NCBI RefSeq assembly: GCF_014268585.2
Contig: NZ_CP077092.1
Location: 682,001-746,000, forward strand
DNA from: Pseudomonas iranensis
GTDB lineage: Bacteria > Pseudomonadota > Gammaproteobacteria > Pseudomonadales > Pseudomonadaceae
Direction of reading: 5' to 3'
Length of the DNA: 64,000 nt
Numbering within the stretch: position 1 is the stretch's first letter; every line of letters begins with the position of its first letter. Made by a program: the position numbers and the translations under genes. Below, piece after piece: positions 37,541 to 46,948 of this stretch. Under the pieces are notes generated by a model that did no database searches, was not told where the DNA came from, and worked only from the letters and a program-made list of their open reading frames with translations.

Positions 37541-40237
37541 TTAGAGGCACAGCGGTCCGCGCGGGTAGCGTTTGAGCGCTTTGATCAGTTCGTCACCCGG
37601 AATCGGTCGGTCGAACAGATAACCCTGGCCGACGTCGCAGCGATGTCGGCGCAGGAACGCCAGTTGCTCGGCGGTTTCGATGCCTTCGGCGACGACCTTG
37701 AGTTTGAGGTTGTGGGCCATGGCGATCACGGCGGAGGTGATTTCCATGTCGTCCTGGTTGTCGGGGATTTCATGGATGAAGCTGCGATCGATTTTGATGA
37801 TGTCGATCGGGAATTTCTTCAGATAGCTCAGCGACGAGTACCCGGTGCCGAAGTCATCCATGGCCAGGGTCAGGCCCAGGCGCTTGAGTTGGTCGAGCTG
37901 CAGATGCGTGTCTTCGGTAGCTTCCAGCAGCAGGCCTTCGGTCAGCTCGAGTTCGAGCAGATTGGCCGGCAGCGCTTCCTCCCTGAGGATGTTGGCGATC
38001 GAGGCGACCAGATCCGGATCGGAGAACTGTTTCGGTGACAGATTGATTGCCACTTGCAGGTTGCCAAGGCCCGCAGCGGTCAAGGATTTGCTCATGCGGC
38101 ACGCCTGACGGGCGATCCACTTGCCGATCGGAATGATCAGGCCGGTTTCCTCAGCGACGCTGATGAACTGGTCCGGGCGAATCATGCCGCGTTCCGGGTG
38201 GTTCCAGCGCAACAGCGCTTCCATGCCCAGCAGGCGACCGCTGCGCAGGCACAGCTTGGGCTGGTAGAACACGTCCAGTTCGTTCTGGGTCAGGGCGCGG
38301 CGCAGGTTGTTCTCGACGAACAGTTTGTAACTGGCCTCGGCGTTCAGCGCCTCAGTGAACACCTGCAACTGGTGTTTGCCGTTGGCCTTGGCCTTGTGCA
38401 GCGCCAGGCCGGCGTTGCGCATCAGGGTTTGCGGATCGCGCCCGTGCAGCGGCGCGCAGGCCAGGCCGACGGAGCCGGTGACACTGATCAGCTGGTTGTC
38501 GACGAACATCGGCTTGTCGAGGGTCATCAGCAACTGACTGGCGATCTGCTGCCCGGCTTCAAGATCGGTGTCGTCGAGCAACACGGCAAATTCGTTACTG
38601 GCAAAACGCGCCAGACTGCCACTCGGGCTGAGGCTGTTGCGCAGGCGCCGGGCGAGGCTGATCAACAGTTTGTCGCCGGTCTGGTGGCCGAGGCTGTCGT
38701 TGATCCGCTTGAAATTGTCGATGTCCACCAGCAACAGGCTGATCGGCGTATCGCTGTCGCGGGCGAAGCGCTCATCGAGATTGCGGATGAATGCCGGACG
38801 GTTGCCGAGGTTGGTCAGGTTGTCGGTATAGGCCAGGCGCTCGATACGTTGCTGCGCGAGTTTGGTCTGGGTGATGTCTTCGTAGATGCCGATGTAATGC
38901 GTCAGCTCACGGTTATCGCCATAGACCTTGGAAATCGACAGCTGGCCCCAGTACGGTTCGAGGTTCTTGCGGCGGCTCTTGAATTCACCCTGCCAGCTGT
39001 TGCTCTGGGCCAGCGCCGAAGGTGCGTCGAACAGCAGTTCGCTGAGATTTTCCAGCGCCGGCAATTCCGACAGGCGCTGACCGTGGACTTCCTCGGTGGT
39101 GTACTGGGTGATCGCGGTGAAGCTCGGGTTGACGTACTCGACCACGCCGTCGCAGTTGACCAGCAAGAAGGCGTTGGCGCTCTGCTCGACCGCGCGTTGA
39201 AACAGGTGCAGGGCGCTGGTGGCGGTGCGCCGGTTGTGGTTGTTGATCACCTGCGCGAACTGGTCGGCCAGTTCGCCGGCAAAGGCGATTTCGTCGGACT
39301 GCCAGGCGCGAGTGACGCCGGTCTGTTCCAGACACAACACGCCGACAACCTGGCCGTCGACGCGGATGCTGGCGTCGAGCATGGCGTTGACGTCACGCGG
39401 ACGCATCGCCTCGGCCATCTCGCGGGTGCGCGGGTCGTGCATGGCGTTGTGGGCATCGATGGCGCGGCTGCTGTGCAGCGCTTCCATGTAATCGGGGAAG
39501 CCGCTGATATCGATCGGCTCCGGCAGGATGTATTCCTGGGTCGCACGATGGTAGGCGGAGATCGGCAGCAAGCGCTGGCCTTCGAGGTTCCACAGGCTGG
39601 CGCAGTCGATTTCGTAGATATCGCAGGCGCAGCGGGTGATCAGCTCGGCGGCTTCCTGCAGCGAGTTGTGCGTGCTGTAGCGCTGGCGTGCGAGTAGCAG
39701 AATCAGATCCTGCTGGGCGCGCACGCGTTCCAGATGCTGCAGTTGTTCCTGCTGGGCACGCTGGTTGAGCTCAAGGGCGATTTGCAGGCGCGAGTTCTGG
39801 GTTTCCAGATCCACCGAAGACAGCGCCTGGGTTTCGTCGAACACCTCGTCGACGGCCAGCAGGTAGCCGCGCAGCAAATGCCGGTTGTGCTGTTTGTAGG
39901 CTTCGCCCAGTTCAAGGATGTTCAACGCGCCGGCGGCAGTGTGCAGGGTGTAGCGCACCACGTAATGCGCGCTTTTGCTCAACTGCTGCTGGATCGCGTC
40001 ATGCAGTTGGTAGCGCGCTTCGGGCTCCATCAGGCTGGCGTAGGGCGAGCCGACCAGTGCGCAGAGCTCGACGGCCGGCTGGCCGAACTGGCGTTCGCAG
40101 TTGGGATCAAGGAACAGCATCGCCCAACTGGCTTCATTCAAGCGCTCGAAACGCAGCATGCCGAGCCGCGAGGGCACAGGCAACTGCGTCACTACCTCGG
40201 CCGCCATACGGCTGGCGGCATCGGGCTGGCTCTTCAT
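37541..40237 (-). CDS. dipA: Cyclic-di-GMP phosphodiesterase (PAS-GAF-PAS-GGDEF-EAL), DipA-like
   Basis: An 898-residue cytoplasmic signalling protein. It has a PAS-like N-terminus (about 25-130), a GAF-like domain (about 175-335), a PAS domain (about 343-460), then GGDEF (about 470-625) and EAL (about 640-890). The GGDEF site reads ASNEF at 546-550, so cyclase activity is not expected. The EAL residues are intact: MEALLRW, DDFGTGYSSL and VVAEGIETAEQ. It should degrade c-di-GMP and promote dispersal and motility. The degenerate ASNEF, the length and the msrA/aceF neighbourhood match P. aeruginosa DipA. The start at 40237 excludes a non-conserved upstream extension. Confidence 0.92.
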   Translation of the reverse strand: MKSQPDAASRMAAEVVTQLPVPSRLGMLRFERLNEASWAMLFLDPNCERQFGQPAVELCALVGSPYASLMEPEARYQLHDAIQQQLSKSAHYVVRYTLHTAAGALNILELGEAYKQHNRHLLRGYLLAVDEVFDETQALSSVDLETQNSRLQIALELNQRAQQEQLQHLERVRAQQDLILLLARQRYSTHNSLQEAAELITRCACDIYEIDCASLWNLEGQRLLPISAYHRATQEYILPEPIDISGFPDYMEALHSSRAIDAHNAMHDPRTREMAEAMRPRDVNAMLDASIRVDGQVVGVLCLEQTGVTRAWQSDEIAFAGELADQFAQVINNHNRRTATSALHLFQRAVEQSANAFLLVNCDGVVEYVNPSFTAITQYTTEEVHGQRLSELPALENLSELLFDAPSALAQSNSWQGEFKSRRKNLEPYWGQLSISKVYGDNRELTHYIGIYEDITQTKLAQQRIERLAYTDNLTNLGNRPAFIRNLDERFARDSDTPISLLLVDIDNFKRINDSLGHQTGDKLLISLARRLRNSLSPSGSLARFASNEFAVLLDDTDLEAGQQIASQLLMTLDKPMFVDNQLISVTGSVGLACAPLHGRDPQTLMRNAGLALHKAKANGKHQLQVFTEALNAEASYKLFVENNLRRALTQNELDVFYQPKLCLRSGRLLGMEALLRWNHPERGMIRPDQFISVAEETGLIIPIGKWIARQACRMSKSLTAAGLGNLQVAINLSPKQFSDPDLVASIANILREEALPANLLELELTEGLLLEATEDTHLQLDQLKRLGLTLAMDDFGTGYSSLSYLKKFPIDIIKIDRSFIHEIPDNQDDMEITSAVIAMAHNLKLKVVAEGIETAEQLAFLRRHRCDVGQGYLFDRPIPGDELIKALKRYPRGPLCL

Positions 40238-40412
40238 GAAGGAAACTCGCTTGGAAATATGCTGAATGCGCCGGGCTCTCGCCCTCTTGTCTGTTGGCTG
40301 CGGCAAGGTTGCATCATTGCGGCACCGACTGACAAGAGAGATGAAGGCCAAGTGCTATAAGAATATGTCGGCTGCAGTGAACATTTCTCCAGTGCACAAC
40401 TGAAATGAGCAG

Positions 40413-40485
40413 AAGATCGCAGCCTTGAACAACTCTTGCAGGCGCCACGTAGCCATGCAGGAGCTGCCAAAGGCTGCGATCTTTC
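40413..40485. repeat. Second copy of the GATCGCAGCCTT...AAGGCTGCGATC inverted repeat
   Basis: AGATCGCAGCCTT (40413-40425) and AAGGCTGCGATCTTT (40470-40484) pair around a loop of about 44 bases, close to the 3' end of the PhoD-like gene and in the leader of the dipA-like gene. It is the same family as the element at 34813-34873. Confidence 0.8.
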
Positions 40486-40491
40486 GGTGTT

Positions 40492-41889
40492 TCAACGCAA
40501 TTTCAAACTGATCGACTGCAGCTTCTTGCCATCGCGATCATGGTAATTGACCAAAATCCGGTCAGCTTCGACGACCACATGCGCAAAGTTGTCCTGGCTC
40601 ACCACGGCACTGGTCAGCTCGTGCCGATAATCACCGGCCACCGTGCGCACCAGCGGTTGATCGAGGATGAATGTCGACGCCTTGGCATACGGCAGCAATT
40701 TGCTGTTGTGCAGCGGCGAGGACACGATGGTGTGCACCTCGAAATCGGTGTCCTCGCTGTGACTCAAGCGACTGGTCAGCGAGCCATGGACGTCGCCGGA
40801 GACGAACACCACGTTCTTGATCCGGTGAGTGCGGATGGTTTCCAGCAGGCGCAGACGCTGCTCGGGGAAAGCTTTCCAGGCATCGTCACCGTTGAGTTTG
40901 CGATCGGGATAGAACATCACGCTGGTGACCACAAACTTTACCCGCGCCGGGCTGTGGATAAGCCATTGCAGCAATGCCTCCTCCTGCTCGACGTCGAGTA
41001 TGCGTCGGTCCTCCTGCGACAGGTTGCGTCGGGTGCGACTGTCAGTCACGAACCAGGCGATATCGCCGTCGCCAAACTGATACCAGTAATGCCGCAGGGT
41101 CTGACGATCGATCTGGCCATTGTTGTTACATGCATAAACCGGGCTGTGACTGGCTTGATAAAGTTCATAAGCGGCCATGGCATTGCGATATAAATGCTTG
41201 TCCGCTTCTTTGGCATTGGCGGGCCAGTTATCTTCTATTTCATGATCGTCGAGCATCATGTAAGTCGATGTATTGGACATCAATCGTTGAATATTCGGTT
41301 GCGAGAATGCCGTTCGATACTTTTTCAGGATGTCTTTCGCTTCGCGATCCGGCGCAATGATATTCAAGTCATCTACATAAACCTGGTCCCCGGTCATGAT
41401 CACCGCGCTGACCGGTAACTGGCTGTTTTCGATGAGTTGGCTGATCGAACCGAAGATGCGATCGCCCAGTTGCGGTAATGAAGCGATGCCGGCGGTAATT
41501 CGCAGATAACGGCACGAACCGACGATAAAGCCCCGGGGCTGGCTGGCTTGCGCGGTGCGGGTACGAAAGCGGTAGAGCTGTCGCGGCCATTGCAGTGGAA
41601 ACTCCACCACTGTGTCGATGGTGTGTACCGGATTCATCGGGCTTAACCAGCCGGCTTGATATTCGTATTCACAATCGGCGTCCAGATCCTGTAATACCAG
41701 TACGCCCGACATGTCGTTGGCTGGATGCAAAAGTGCAAATACGCTGTTCGACCATTTTTCCGTGCCGGCCTTGCGGGCGCGAACTCCGGCAAATACACGC
41801 TTTTTGTCCTGTTGTTCGCCGCGCATGAAAATGCGCACTTCGTTAGTTGTGGTGTGGCCCACGATGGGGCCGATAGTCGGTTTGAACAT
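40492..41889 (-). CDS. PhoD-like metallophosphatase (alkaline phosphatase D family)
   Basis: A 465-residue metallophosphoesterase. Metal-binding motifs are visible in order: VGSCRY, MTGDQVYVDDL, MLDDHEIEDNW and VVFVSGDVHGSLTSRL. They match the PhoD fold, which uses Fe/Ca to cleave phosphodiesters or monoesters. Unlike classical PhoD it has no signal peptide or Tat motif (it starts MFKPTIGPIVGHTTTNEVRI, a fibronectin-like N-domain), so a cytoplasmic role is likely. Substrate unknown. It sits between dipA and aceF, a position empty in P. aeruginosa as far as recalled, and its base composition is slightly lower in GC. Confidence 0.88.
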   Translation of the reverse strand: MFKPTIGPIVGHTTTNEVRIFMRGEQQDKKRVFAGVRARKAGTEKWSNSVFALLHPANDMSGVLVLQDLDADCEYEYQAGWLSPMNPVHTIDTVVEFPLQWPRQLYRFRTRTAQASQPRGFIVGSCRYLRITAGIASLPQLGDRIFGSISQLIENSQLPVSAVIMTGDQVYVDDLNIIAPDREAKDILKKYRTAFSQPNIQRLMSNTSTYMMLDDHEIEDNWPANAKEADKHLYRNAMAAYELYQASHSPVYACNNNGQIDRQTLRHYWYQFGDGDIAWFVTDSRTRRNLSQEDRRILDVEQEEALLQWLIHSPARVKFVVTSVMFYPDRKLNGDDAWKAFPEQRLRLLETIRTHRIKNVVFVSGDVHGSLTSRLSHSEDTDFEVHTIVSSPLHNSKLLPYAKASTFILDQPLVRTVAGDYRHELTSAVVSQDNFAHVVVEADRILVNYHDRDGKKLQSISLKLR

Positions 41890-42069
41890 GATCGATTCCG
41901 TTCGAGATTTTAATAAACAAGAATTAAATAAGCGGAGCGCATTGAAGCAACTTTCCTGAGCAGAGGTTAGTTGGCCGGCGGCAGAAAATATTGGCGTTAA
42001 GTGGACCAGACCTGTGGCCGATGTCAGCGCAGGTTGTAGGAAAGAGGCGCGATCCGGTTTATTTCAGCC

Positions 42070-42096
42070 AAAAAAAAGCCCCGTCAATTGACGGGG
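42070..42096 (-). terminator. Rho-independent terminator of aceEF
   Basis: CCCCGTCAATTGACGGGG at 42079-42096 is a perfect 18 bp palindrome. On the minus strand it is followed by eight T (positions 42077-42070), about 70 bases after the aceF stop. It is an intrinsic terminator. Confidence 0.93.
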
Positions 42097-42166
42097 TTGA
42101 GGTACGAGCGTGTGGCGCTCGAAAGGGTGCAGCAAGCGGCCCTCCGTCGCCGGGGGGCCGTTTGAG

Positions 42167-44128
42167 TTACAGCAGGATGGTGCGGATGTCGCCCAACAGG
42201 CTGCCTAGACGCTGAGTGAAGCGTGCAGCAGCAGCGCCGTTGATCACGCGGTGATCGTAGGACAACGACAGTGGCAGCATCAGCTTCGGCTGGAAGGCTT
42301 TGCCGTCCCAGACTGGCTGGATGGTAGCCTTGGACACACCGAGGATCGCCACTTCCGGCGCGTTGACGATCGGCGTGAAGCCGGTGCCGCCAATATGACC
42401 GAGGCTGGAAATGGTGAAGCAGGCACCCTGCATCTCGTCCGAGGACAGCTTCTTGGTGCGGGCTTTTTCAGCCAGCGAAGCCGCTTCGGCTGCCAGTTGC
42501 AGCAGGCTCTTCTGGTCGACGTTCTTGATCACCGGCACCAGCAGGCCATCCGGGGTGTCGACGGCGAAGCCGATGTTCACGTATTTCTTGCGGATGATCG
42601 CCTTGCCGCTTGGTGCCAGCGAACTGTTGAAGTCCGGCAGCTCCTTGAGCAGGTGCGCGCAGGTCTTGAGCAACAGCGGCAGGATGGTCAGCTTGACGCC
42701 AGCCTTCTCGGCCACGGCTTTCTGCGCAACACGGAAGGCTTCCAGCTCGGTGATGTCCGCCGAGTCGAATTGCGTCACGTGTGGCACGTTGAGCCAGCTG
42801 CGGTGCAGGTTGGCAGCGCCGACCTGCATCAGGCGGGTCATCGGCACTTCTTCGATTTCGCCGAAACGGCTGAAATCGACCACCGGGATCGGCGGGATGC
42901 CCGCGCCACCGGTAGCGCCGCCAGCAGCGGCCGGTGCTTCCTTGGCCTTCTGCATCATCGCCTTGACGTAAACCTGCACGTCTTCCTTGAGGATGCGACC
43001 GTGCGGACCGCTGGCGCCAACGGCGCTCAGCTCGACGCCGAACTCACGAGCCAGTTGACGCACGGCAGGGCCGGCGTGAACTTTGGCGCCCGGTTTCGCT
43101 GGTGTAGCAGCCGGCGCTGCGGCTGGAGCGGCAGCAGGTGCAGCGGCAGCCGGAGCAGCAGGTGCCGGAGCGCTCGGTGCAGCCGCCGCAGCCGGGGCAG
43201 CAGCAGGAGCCGCGCCTTTGACTTTGAGCTTGAGGATCAGGTCGCCGGTACCGACTTCGTCATCCAGCTTGATCGAAACGCTTTCGACCACGCCAGCGGC
43301 AGGCGATGGAATTTCCATGCTCGCCTTGTCGGATTCCAGGGTGATCAGCGACTGGTCGGCTTCGACGGTATCGCCGGCCTTGACCAGTACTTCGATGATT
43401 TTTGCCTTGCCCGCCGACCCGATGTCCGGGACGTGGATGTCCTGAACGCTGTCAGCGGCCGGTGCAGCCGGAGCCGCCGCCGGGGCTGGCGCAGCGGCAG
43501 CAGCAGGCGCAGCAGCCTGAGCCGGAGCGGCCGCAGCAGGGGCCGCAGCACCCGCCACTTCCAGATCCAGAATCAGGTCGCCAGTGCCGACTTCGTCGTT
43601 GAGCTTGACGCTGATGGCCTTGACCACGCCAGCGGCAGGCGACGGGATTTCCATGCTCGCTTTGTCGGATTCCAGGGTGATCAGCGATTGATCAGCTTCG
43701 ACGCTGTCGCCGACCTTGACCTGAATCTCGATGATCTGTGCCTTGCCCGACGAACCGATGTCCGGCACGTGCACTTGCTGTACCGAAGCGGCAGCAGGGG
43801 CAGCGGCAGGCGCGGCAGCAGCAGGTGCCGCAGCCGGTTTCTCTTCGGCTTTCGCAGCAGGTGCGGCGGCAGGTGCAGGGGCCGCTTCAGCGGCGTCCTC
43901 GACTTCCAGCTCGAGCAGTTCGTCGCCTTCTTTCAGACGGTCGCCCAGCTTCACTTTCAGGCTCTTGATGACGCCGGCTTTCGGGGCCGGCACTTCCATG
44001 CTGGCCTTGTCCGATTCCAGGGTCAGGATGCTCTGGTCGGCTTCGATGCGGTCGCCGACCTTCACAAACAGTTCAATTACTTCACCTTCACCGCTGCCGA
44101 TGTCAGGTACGCGAATGAGTTCGCTCAC
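42167..44128 (-). CDS. aceF: Dihydrolipoyllysine acetyltransferase, E2 of pyruvate dehydrogenase
   Basis: A 653-residue E2 with three lipoyl domains, each with ESDKASM; the lipoylated lysines are about Lys41, Lys156 and Lys268. Ala/Pro-rich linkers separate them. The E1/E3-binding domain (AGPAVRQLAREFGVELS) is at about 345-385. The catalytic acetyltransferase domain ends with SLSYDHRVINGAAAARF, whose catalytic His is about 626. The complex converts pyruvate to acetyl-CoA. aceF follows aceE by 11 bp in the same operon. Lipoyl domains two and three are very alike at DNA level, so unequal recombination could change their number. Confidence 0.96.
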   Translation of the reverse strand: MSELIRVPDIGSGEGEVIELFVKVGDRIEADQSILTLESDKASMEVPAPKAGVIKSLKVKLGDRLKEGDELLELEVEDAAEAAPAPAAAPAAKAEEKPAAAPAAAAPAAAPAAASVQQVHVPDIGSSGKAQIIEIQVKVGDSVEADQSLITLESDKASMEIPSPAAGVVKAISVKLNDEVGTGDLILDLEVAGAAAPAAAAPAQAAAPAAAAAPAPAAAPAAPAADSVQDIHVPDIGSAGKAKIIEVLVKAGDTVEADQSLITLESDKASMEIPSPAAGVVESVSIKLDDEVGTGDLILKLKVKGAAPAAAPAAAAAPSAPAPAAPAAAAPAAAPAAAPAATPAKPGAKVHAGPAVRQLAREFGVELSAVGASGPHGRILKEDVQVYVKAMMQKAKEAPAAAGGATGGAGIPPIPVVDFSRFGEIEEVPMTRLMQVGAANLHRSWLNVPHVTQFDSADITELEAFRVAQKAVAEKAGVKLTILPLLLKTCAHLLKELPDFNSSLAPSGKAIIRKKYVNIGFAVDTPDGLLVPVIKNVDQKSLLQLAAEAASLAEKARTKKLSSDEMQGACFTISSLGHIGGTGFTPIVNAPEVAILGVSKATIQPVWDGKAFQPKLMLPLSLSYDHRVINGAAAARFTQRLGSLLGDIRTILL

Positions 44129-44139
44129 AAAATGTCTCC

Positions 44140-46785
44140 TCAGCAGTCCAGTGGGTTGCGTTTTTCCGGGTCGATGCCGAACTTGGCGATGGCTTCGGCC
44201 ACAACCTTGGGTTCGATATCACCACGGTCAGCCAGTGCTTCCAGGGCTGCCAACACCACGAAATGACGGTCGACTTCGAAGAAATGACGCAGTTTCTTGC
44301 GGCTGTCGCTGCGGCCGAAACCGTCGGTGCCCAGGACTTTGAATTCCTTGGACGGTACCCACTGACGGATCTGCTCGGCGAACAGCTTCATGTAGTCGGT
44401 AGAAGCAATGACCGGACCCTTACGGCCGTTCAGGCACTCTTCGACGTAGCTCAGCTTAGGCTTCTGGCCAGGCTTGAGACGGTTGCTGCGCTCTACGGCA
44501 AGGCCGTCGCGACGCAGTTCGTTGAAGCTGGTAACGCTCCATACGTCGGCGCCGACGTTGAACTCTTCACGCAGGATCTTCGCCGCTTCACGCACTTCAC
44601 GCAGGATGGTGCCGGAGCCCATCAGCTGAACGTGGTGCGCCGCATCGCGAGTGTCTTCCTCGAGCAGGTACATGCCTTTCTTGATGCCTTCTTCGGCACC
44701 GGCCGGCATGGCTGGCTGCTGGTACGACTCGTTCATCACGGTGATGTAGTAGAAGATGTCCTGTTGCTCTTCGGTCATCTTCTTCATGCCGTCCTGAATG
44801 ATCACCGCCAGCTCGTAGCCGTAGGTCGGATCGTAGGTGCGGCAGTTCGGGATGGTCGCGGCCAGCAGGTGGCTGTGACCATCTTCGTGTTGCAGACCTT
44901 CACCGTTCAGGGTGGTGCGGCCGGCGGTGCCGCCGATCAGGAAGCCACGGGTACGGCTGTCGCCAGCGGCCCAGGCCAGGTCGCCGATACGCTGGAAGCC
45001 GAACATCGAGTAGAAGATGTAGAACGGCAGCATCGGCTGGTTGTGGCTGGAGTACGACGTACCGGCGGCGATGAACGAGCTCATGGCACCGGCTTCGTTG
45101 ATGCCTTCTTCAAGGATCTGACCTTTCTGGTCTTCCTTGTAGAACATCACCTGGTCCTTATCGACTGGCTCGTAGAGCTGGCCGACGGAGGAGTAGATAC
45201 CCAACTGACGGAACATGCCTTCCATACCGAAGGTACGGGCTTCGTCCGGGATGATCGGGACGATGCGCGGGCCGATTTCCTTGTCCTTGACCAGTTGCGC
45301 GAGGATCCGCACGAAAGCCATGGTGGTGGAAATTTCACGGTCGCCCGAGCCATCGAGGATGGCTTTCAGGGTGTCCAGATCCGGGGTCGGTACGCTGAAG
45401 CTCTGCGCGCGGCGCTGCGGCACGAAACCGCCCAGTGCGGCACGGCGCTCGGCGAGGTAGCGGGCTTCGGCGCTGTTTGGCTCTGGCTTGAAGAACGGCA
45501 GGTTCTCCAGCTCTTCGTCCTTGACCGGAATGTCGAAGCGGTCGCGGAACAGCTTCAGGCTGTCGACGTCGACTTTCTTGGTGTTGTGCGCAGTGTTTTT
45601 CGCTTCGCCGGCACCGGTGCCATAACCTTTGATGGTCTTGGCGAGGATGACGGTCGGTTGTTCCTTGTGGTTGACCGCTTCGTGGTACGCCGCGTAGACC
45701 TTGTACGGGTCGTGGCCGCCACGGTTGAGTTTCCAGATCTCGTCGTCGGACAGATCGGCAACCATCGCCTTGAGTTCAGGCGTGTTGAAGAAATGCTCGC
45801 GAACGAACGCGCCGTCTTTGGCTTTGTAGTTCTGGTATTCGCCGTCGATGACTTCGTCCATGCGGCGTTGCAGGATACCGTCGACGTCTTTGGCCAGCAG
45901 CGGGTCCCAGAAACGGCCCCAGATGACTTTGGTCACGTTCCACTGAGCACCGCGGAACACGCCTTCGAGTTCCTGGATGATCTTGCCGTTGCCGCGAACC
46001 GGGCCGTCGAGGCGCTGCAGGTTGCAGTTGATGACGAAAATCAGGTTGTCCAGCTTCTCGCGGCCGGCCAGGGAGATCGCGCCCAGGGATTCCGGCTCGT
46101 CGCACTCGCCGTCGCCCAGGAAGCACCAGACCTTCTGTTTGCCCGGCTGGATGAAACCGCGGTGCTCCAGGTACTTCATGAAGCGCGCCTGGTAGATCGC
46201 CTGGATCGGACCCAGACCCATCGATACGGTCGGGAACTGCCAGAAGTCAGGCATCAGCCAAGGGTGCGGATAGGACGACAGGCCTTGACCATCGACTTCC
46301 TGACGGAAGTTGTTCATCTGGTCTTCGGTGATGCGGCCTTCCATGAATGCACGGGCGTAAACGCCTGGCGAGGTGTGGCCCTGGAAGTAGATCAGGTCGC
46401 CGCCGTGTTCGTCGGTCGGGGCCTGGAAGAAATAGTTGAAGCCGATGTCATACAGGGTCGCACTGGAAGCGAAGCTGGAGATGTGACCACCCAGGTCCGA
46501 ATCTCGCAGGTTCGTGCGCATTACCATGGCCATCGCGTTCCAGCGTACCAGCGAGCGAATGCGGCGTTCCATGAACAGGTCGCCAGGCATGCGTGCTTCG
46601 TGGGTAACTGGGATCGTGTTGCGGTAAGGCGTGGTGATCGCGTAAGGGAGCTGCGAGCCGCTGCGGGTCGCGAGTTCGCCCATACGGGTCATCAGATAGT
46701 GAGCACGGTCTTCGCCTTCTTTGTCGAGAACCGATTCCAGGGCGTCCAGCCATTCCTGGGTTTCGACGGGATCGAGGTCTTGCAT
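44140..46785 (-). CDS. aceE: Pyruvate dehydrogenase E1 component AceE (homodimeric type)
   Basis: An 881-residue thiamine-diphosphate enzyme. The ThDP-binding motif GDGECDEPESLGAISLA, ending in NCN, is in the first third. Transketolase-like middle and C-terminal domains follow, as in single-chain E1 of gammaproteobacteria. It decarboxylates pyruvate and reductively acetylates AceF lipoyl groups. The start at 46785 (MQDLDPVETQEWLDALES) has a GGAG site about 7 bases upstream. Two HexR-consensus boxes lie 112-178 bp upstream, indicating control by the glucose-metabolite regulator. Confidence 0.96.
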   Translation of the reverse strand: MQDLDPVETQEWLDALESVLDKEGEDRAHYLMTRMGELATRSGSQLPYAITTPYRNTIPVTHEARMPGDLFMERRIRSLVRWNAMAMVMRTNLRDSDLGGHISSFASSATLYDIGFNYFFQAPTDEHGGDLIYFQGHTSPGVYARAFMEGRITEDQMNNFRQEVDGQGLSSYPHPWLMPDFWQFPTVSMGLGPIQAIYQARFMKYLEHRGFIQPGKQKVWCFLGDGECDEPESLGAISLAGREKLDNLIFVINCNLQRLDGPVRGNGKIIQELEGVFRGAQWNVTKVIWGRFWDPLLAKDVDGILQRRMDEVIDGEYQNYKAKDGAFVREHFFNTPELKAMVADLSDDEIWKLNRGGHDPYKVYAAYHEAVNHKEQPTVILAKTIKGYGTGAGEAKNTAHNTKKVDVDSLKLFRDRFDIPVKDEELENLPFFKPEPNSAEARYLAERRAALGGFVPQRRAQSFSVPTPDLDTLKAILDGSGDREISTTMAFVRILAQLVKDKEIGPRIVPIIPDEARTFGMEGMFRQLGIYSSVGQLYEPVDKDQVMFYKEDQKGQILEEGINEAGAMSSFIAAGTSYSSHNQPMLPFYIFYSMFGFQRIGDLAWAAGDSRTRGFLIGGTAGRTTLNGEGLQHEDGHSHLLAATIPNCRTYDPTYGYELAVIIQDGMKKMTEEQQDIFYYITVMNESYQQPAMPAGAEEGIKKGMYLLEEDTRDAAHHVQLMGSGTILREVREAAKILREEFNVGADVWSVTSFNELRRDGLAVERSNRLKPGQKPKLSYVEECLNGRKGPVIASTDYMKLFAEQIRQWVPSKEFKVLGTDGFGRSDSRKKLRHFFEVDRHFVVLAALEALADRGDIEPKVVAEAIAKFGIDPEKRNPLDC

Positions 46786-46896
46786 GGCTTGCTCCAGGGC
46801 GGAAAGGCTTCCAGAATCGGTTGCCTGAGTTTGCGACTGGCCTTGTGGGCAGACGATTTAAAATTCTTGGATTGCCGACAGGTTGTTCCGGCGGCG

Positions 46897-46911
46897 TGTA
46901 GTTTTACTACA
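46897..46911. promoter_or_regulatory. HexR-type box 1 upstream of aceE
   Basis: TGTAGTTTTACTACA matches all fifteen positions of the published HexR palindrome TGTARTWWWAYTACA. It lies 112-126 bp upstream of the aceE start, in the divergent aceE-glnE region. HexR is the RpiR-type regulator that senses 2-keto-3-deoxy-6-phosphogluconate. Its gene is not in this window. Confidence 0.7.
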
Positions 46912-46948
46912 AATCTTCCGGCATTTCAGCCTTTCGAATGTATAGACG

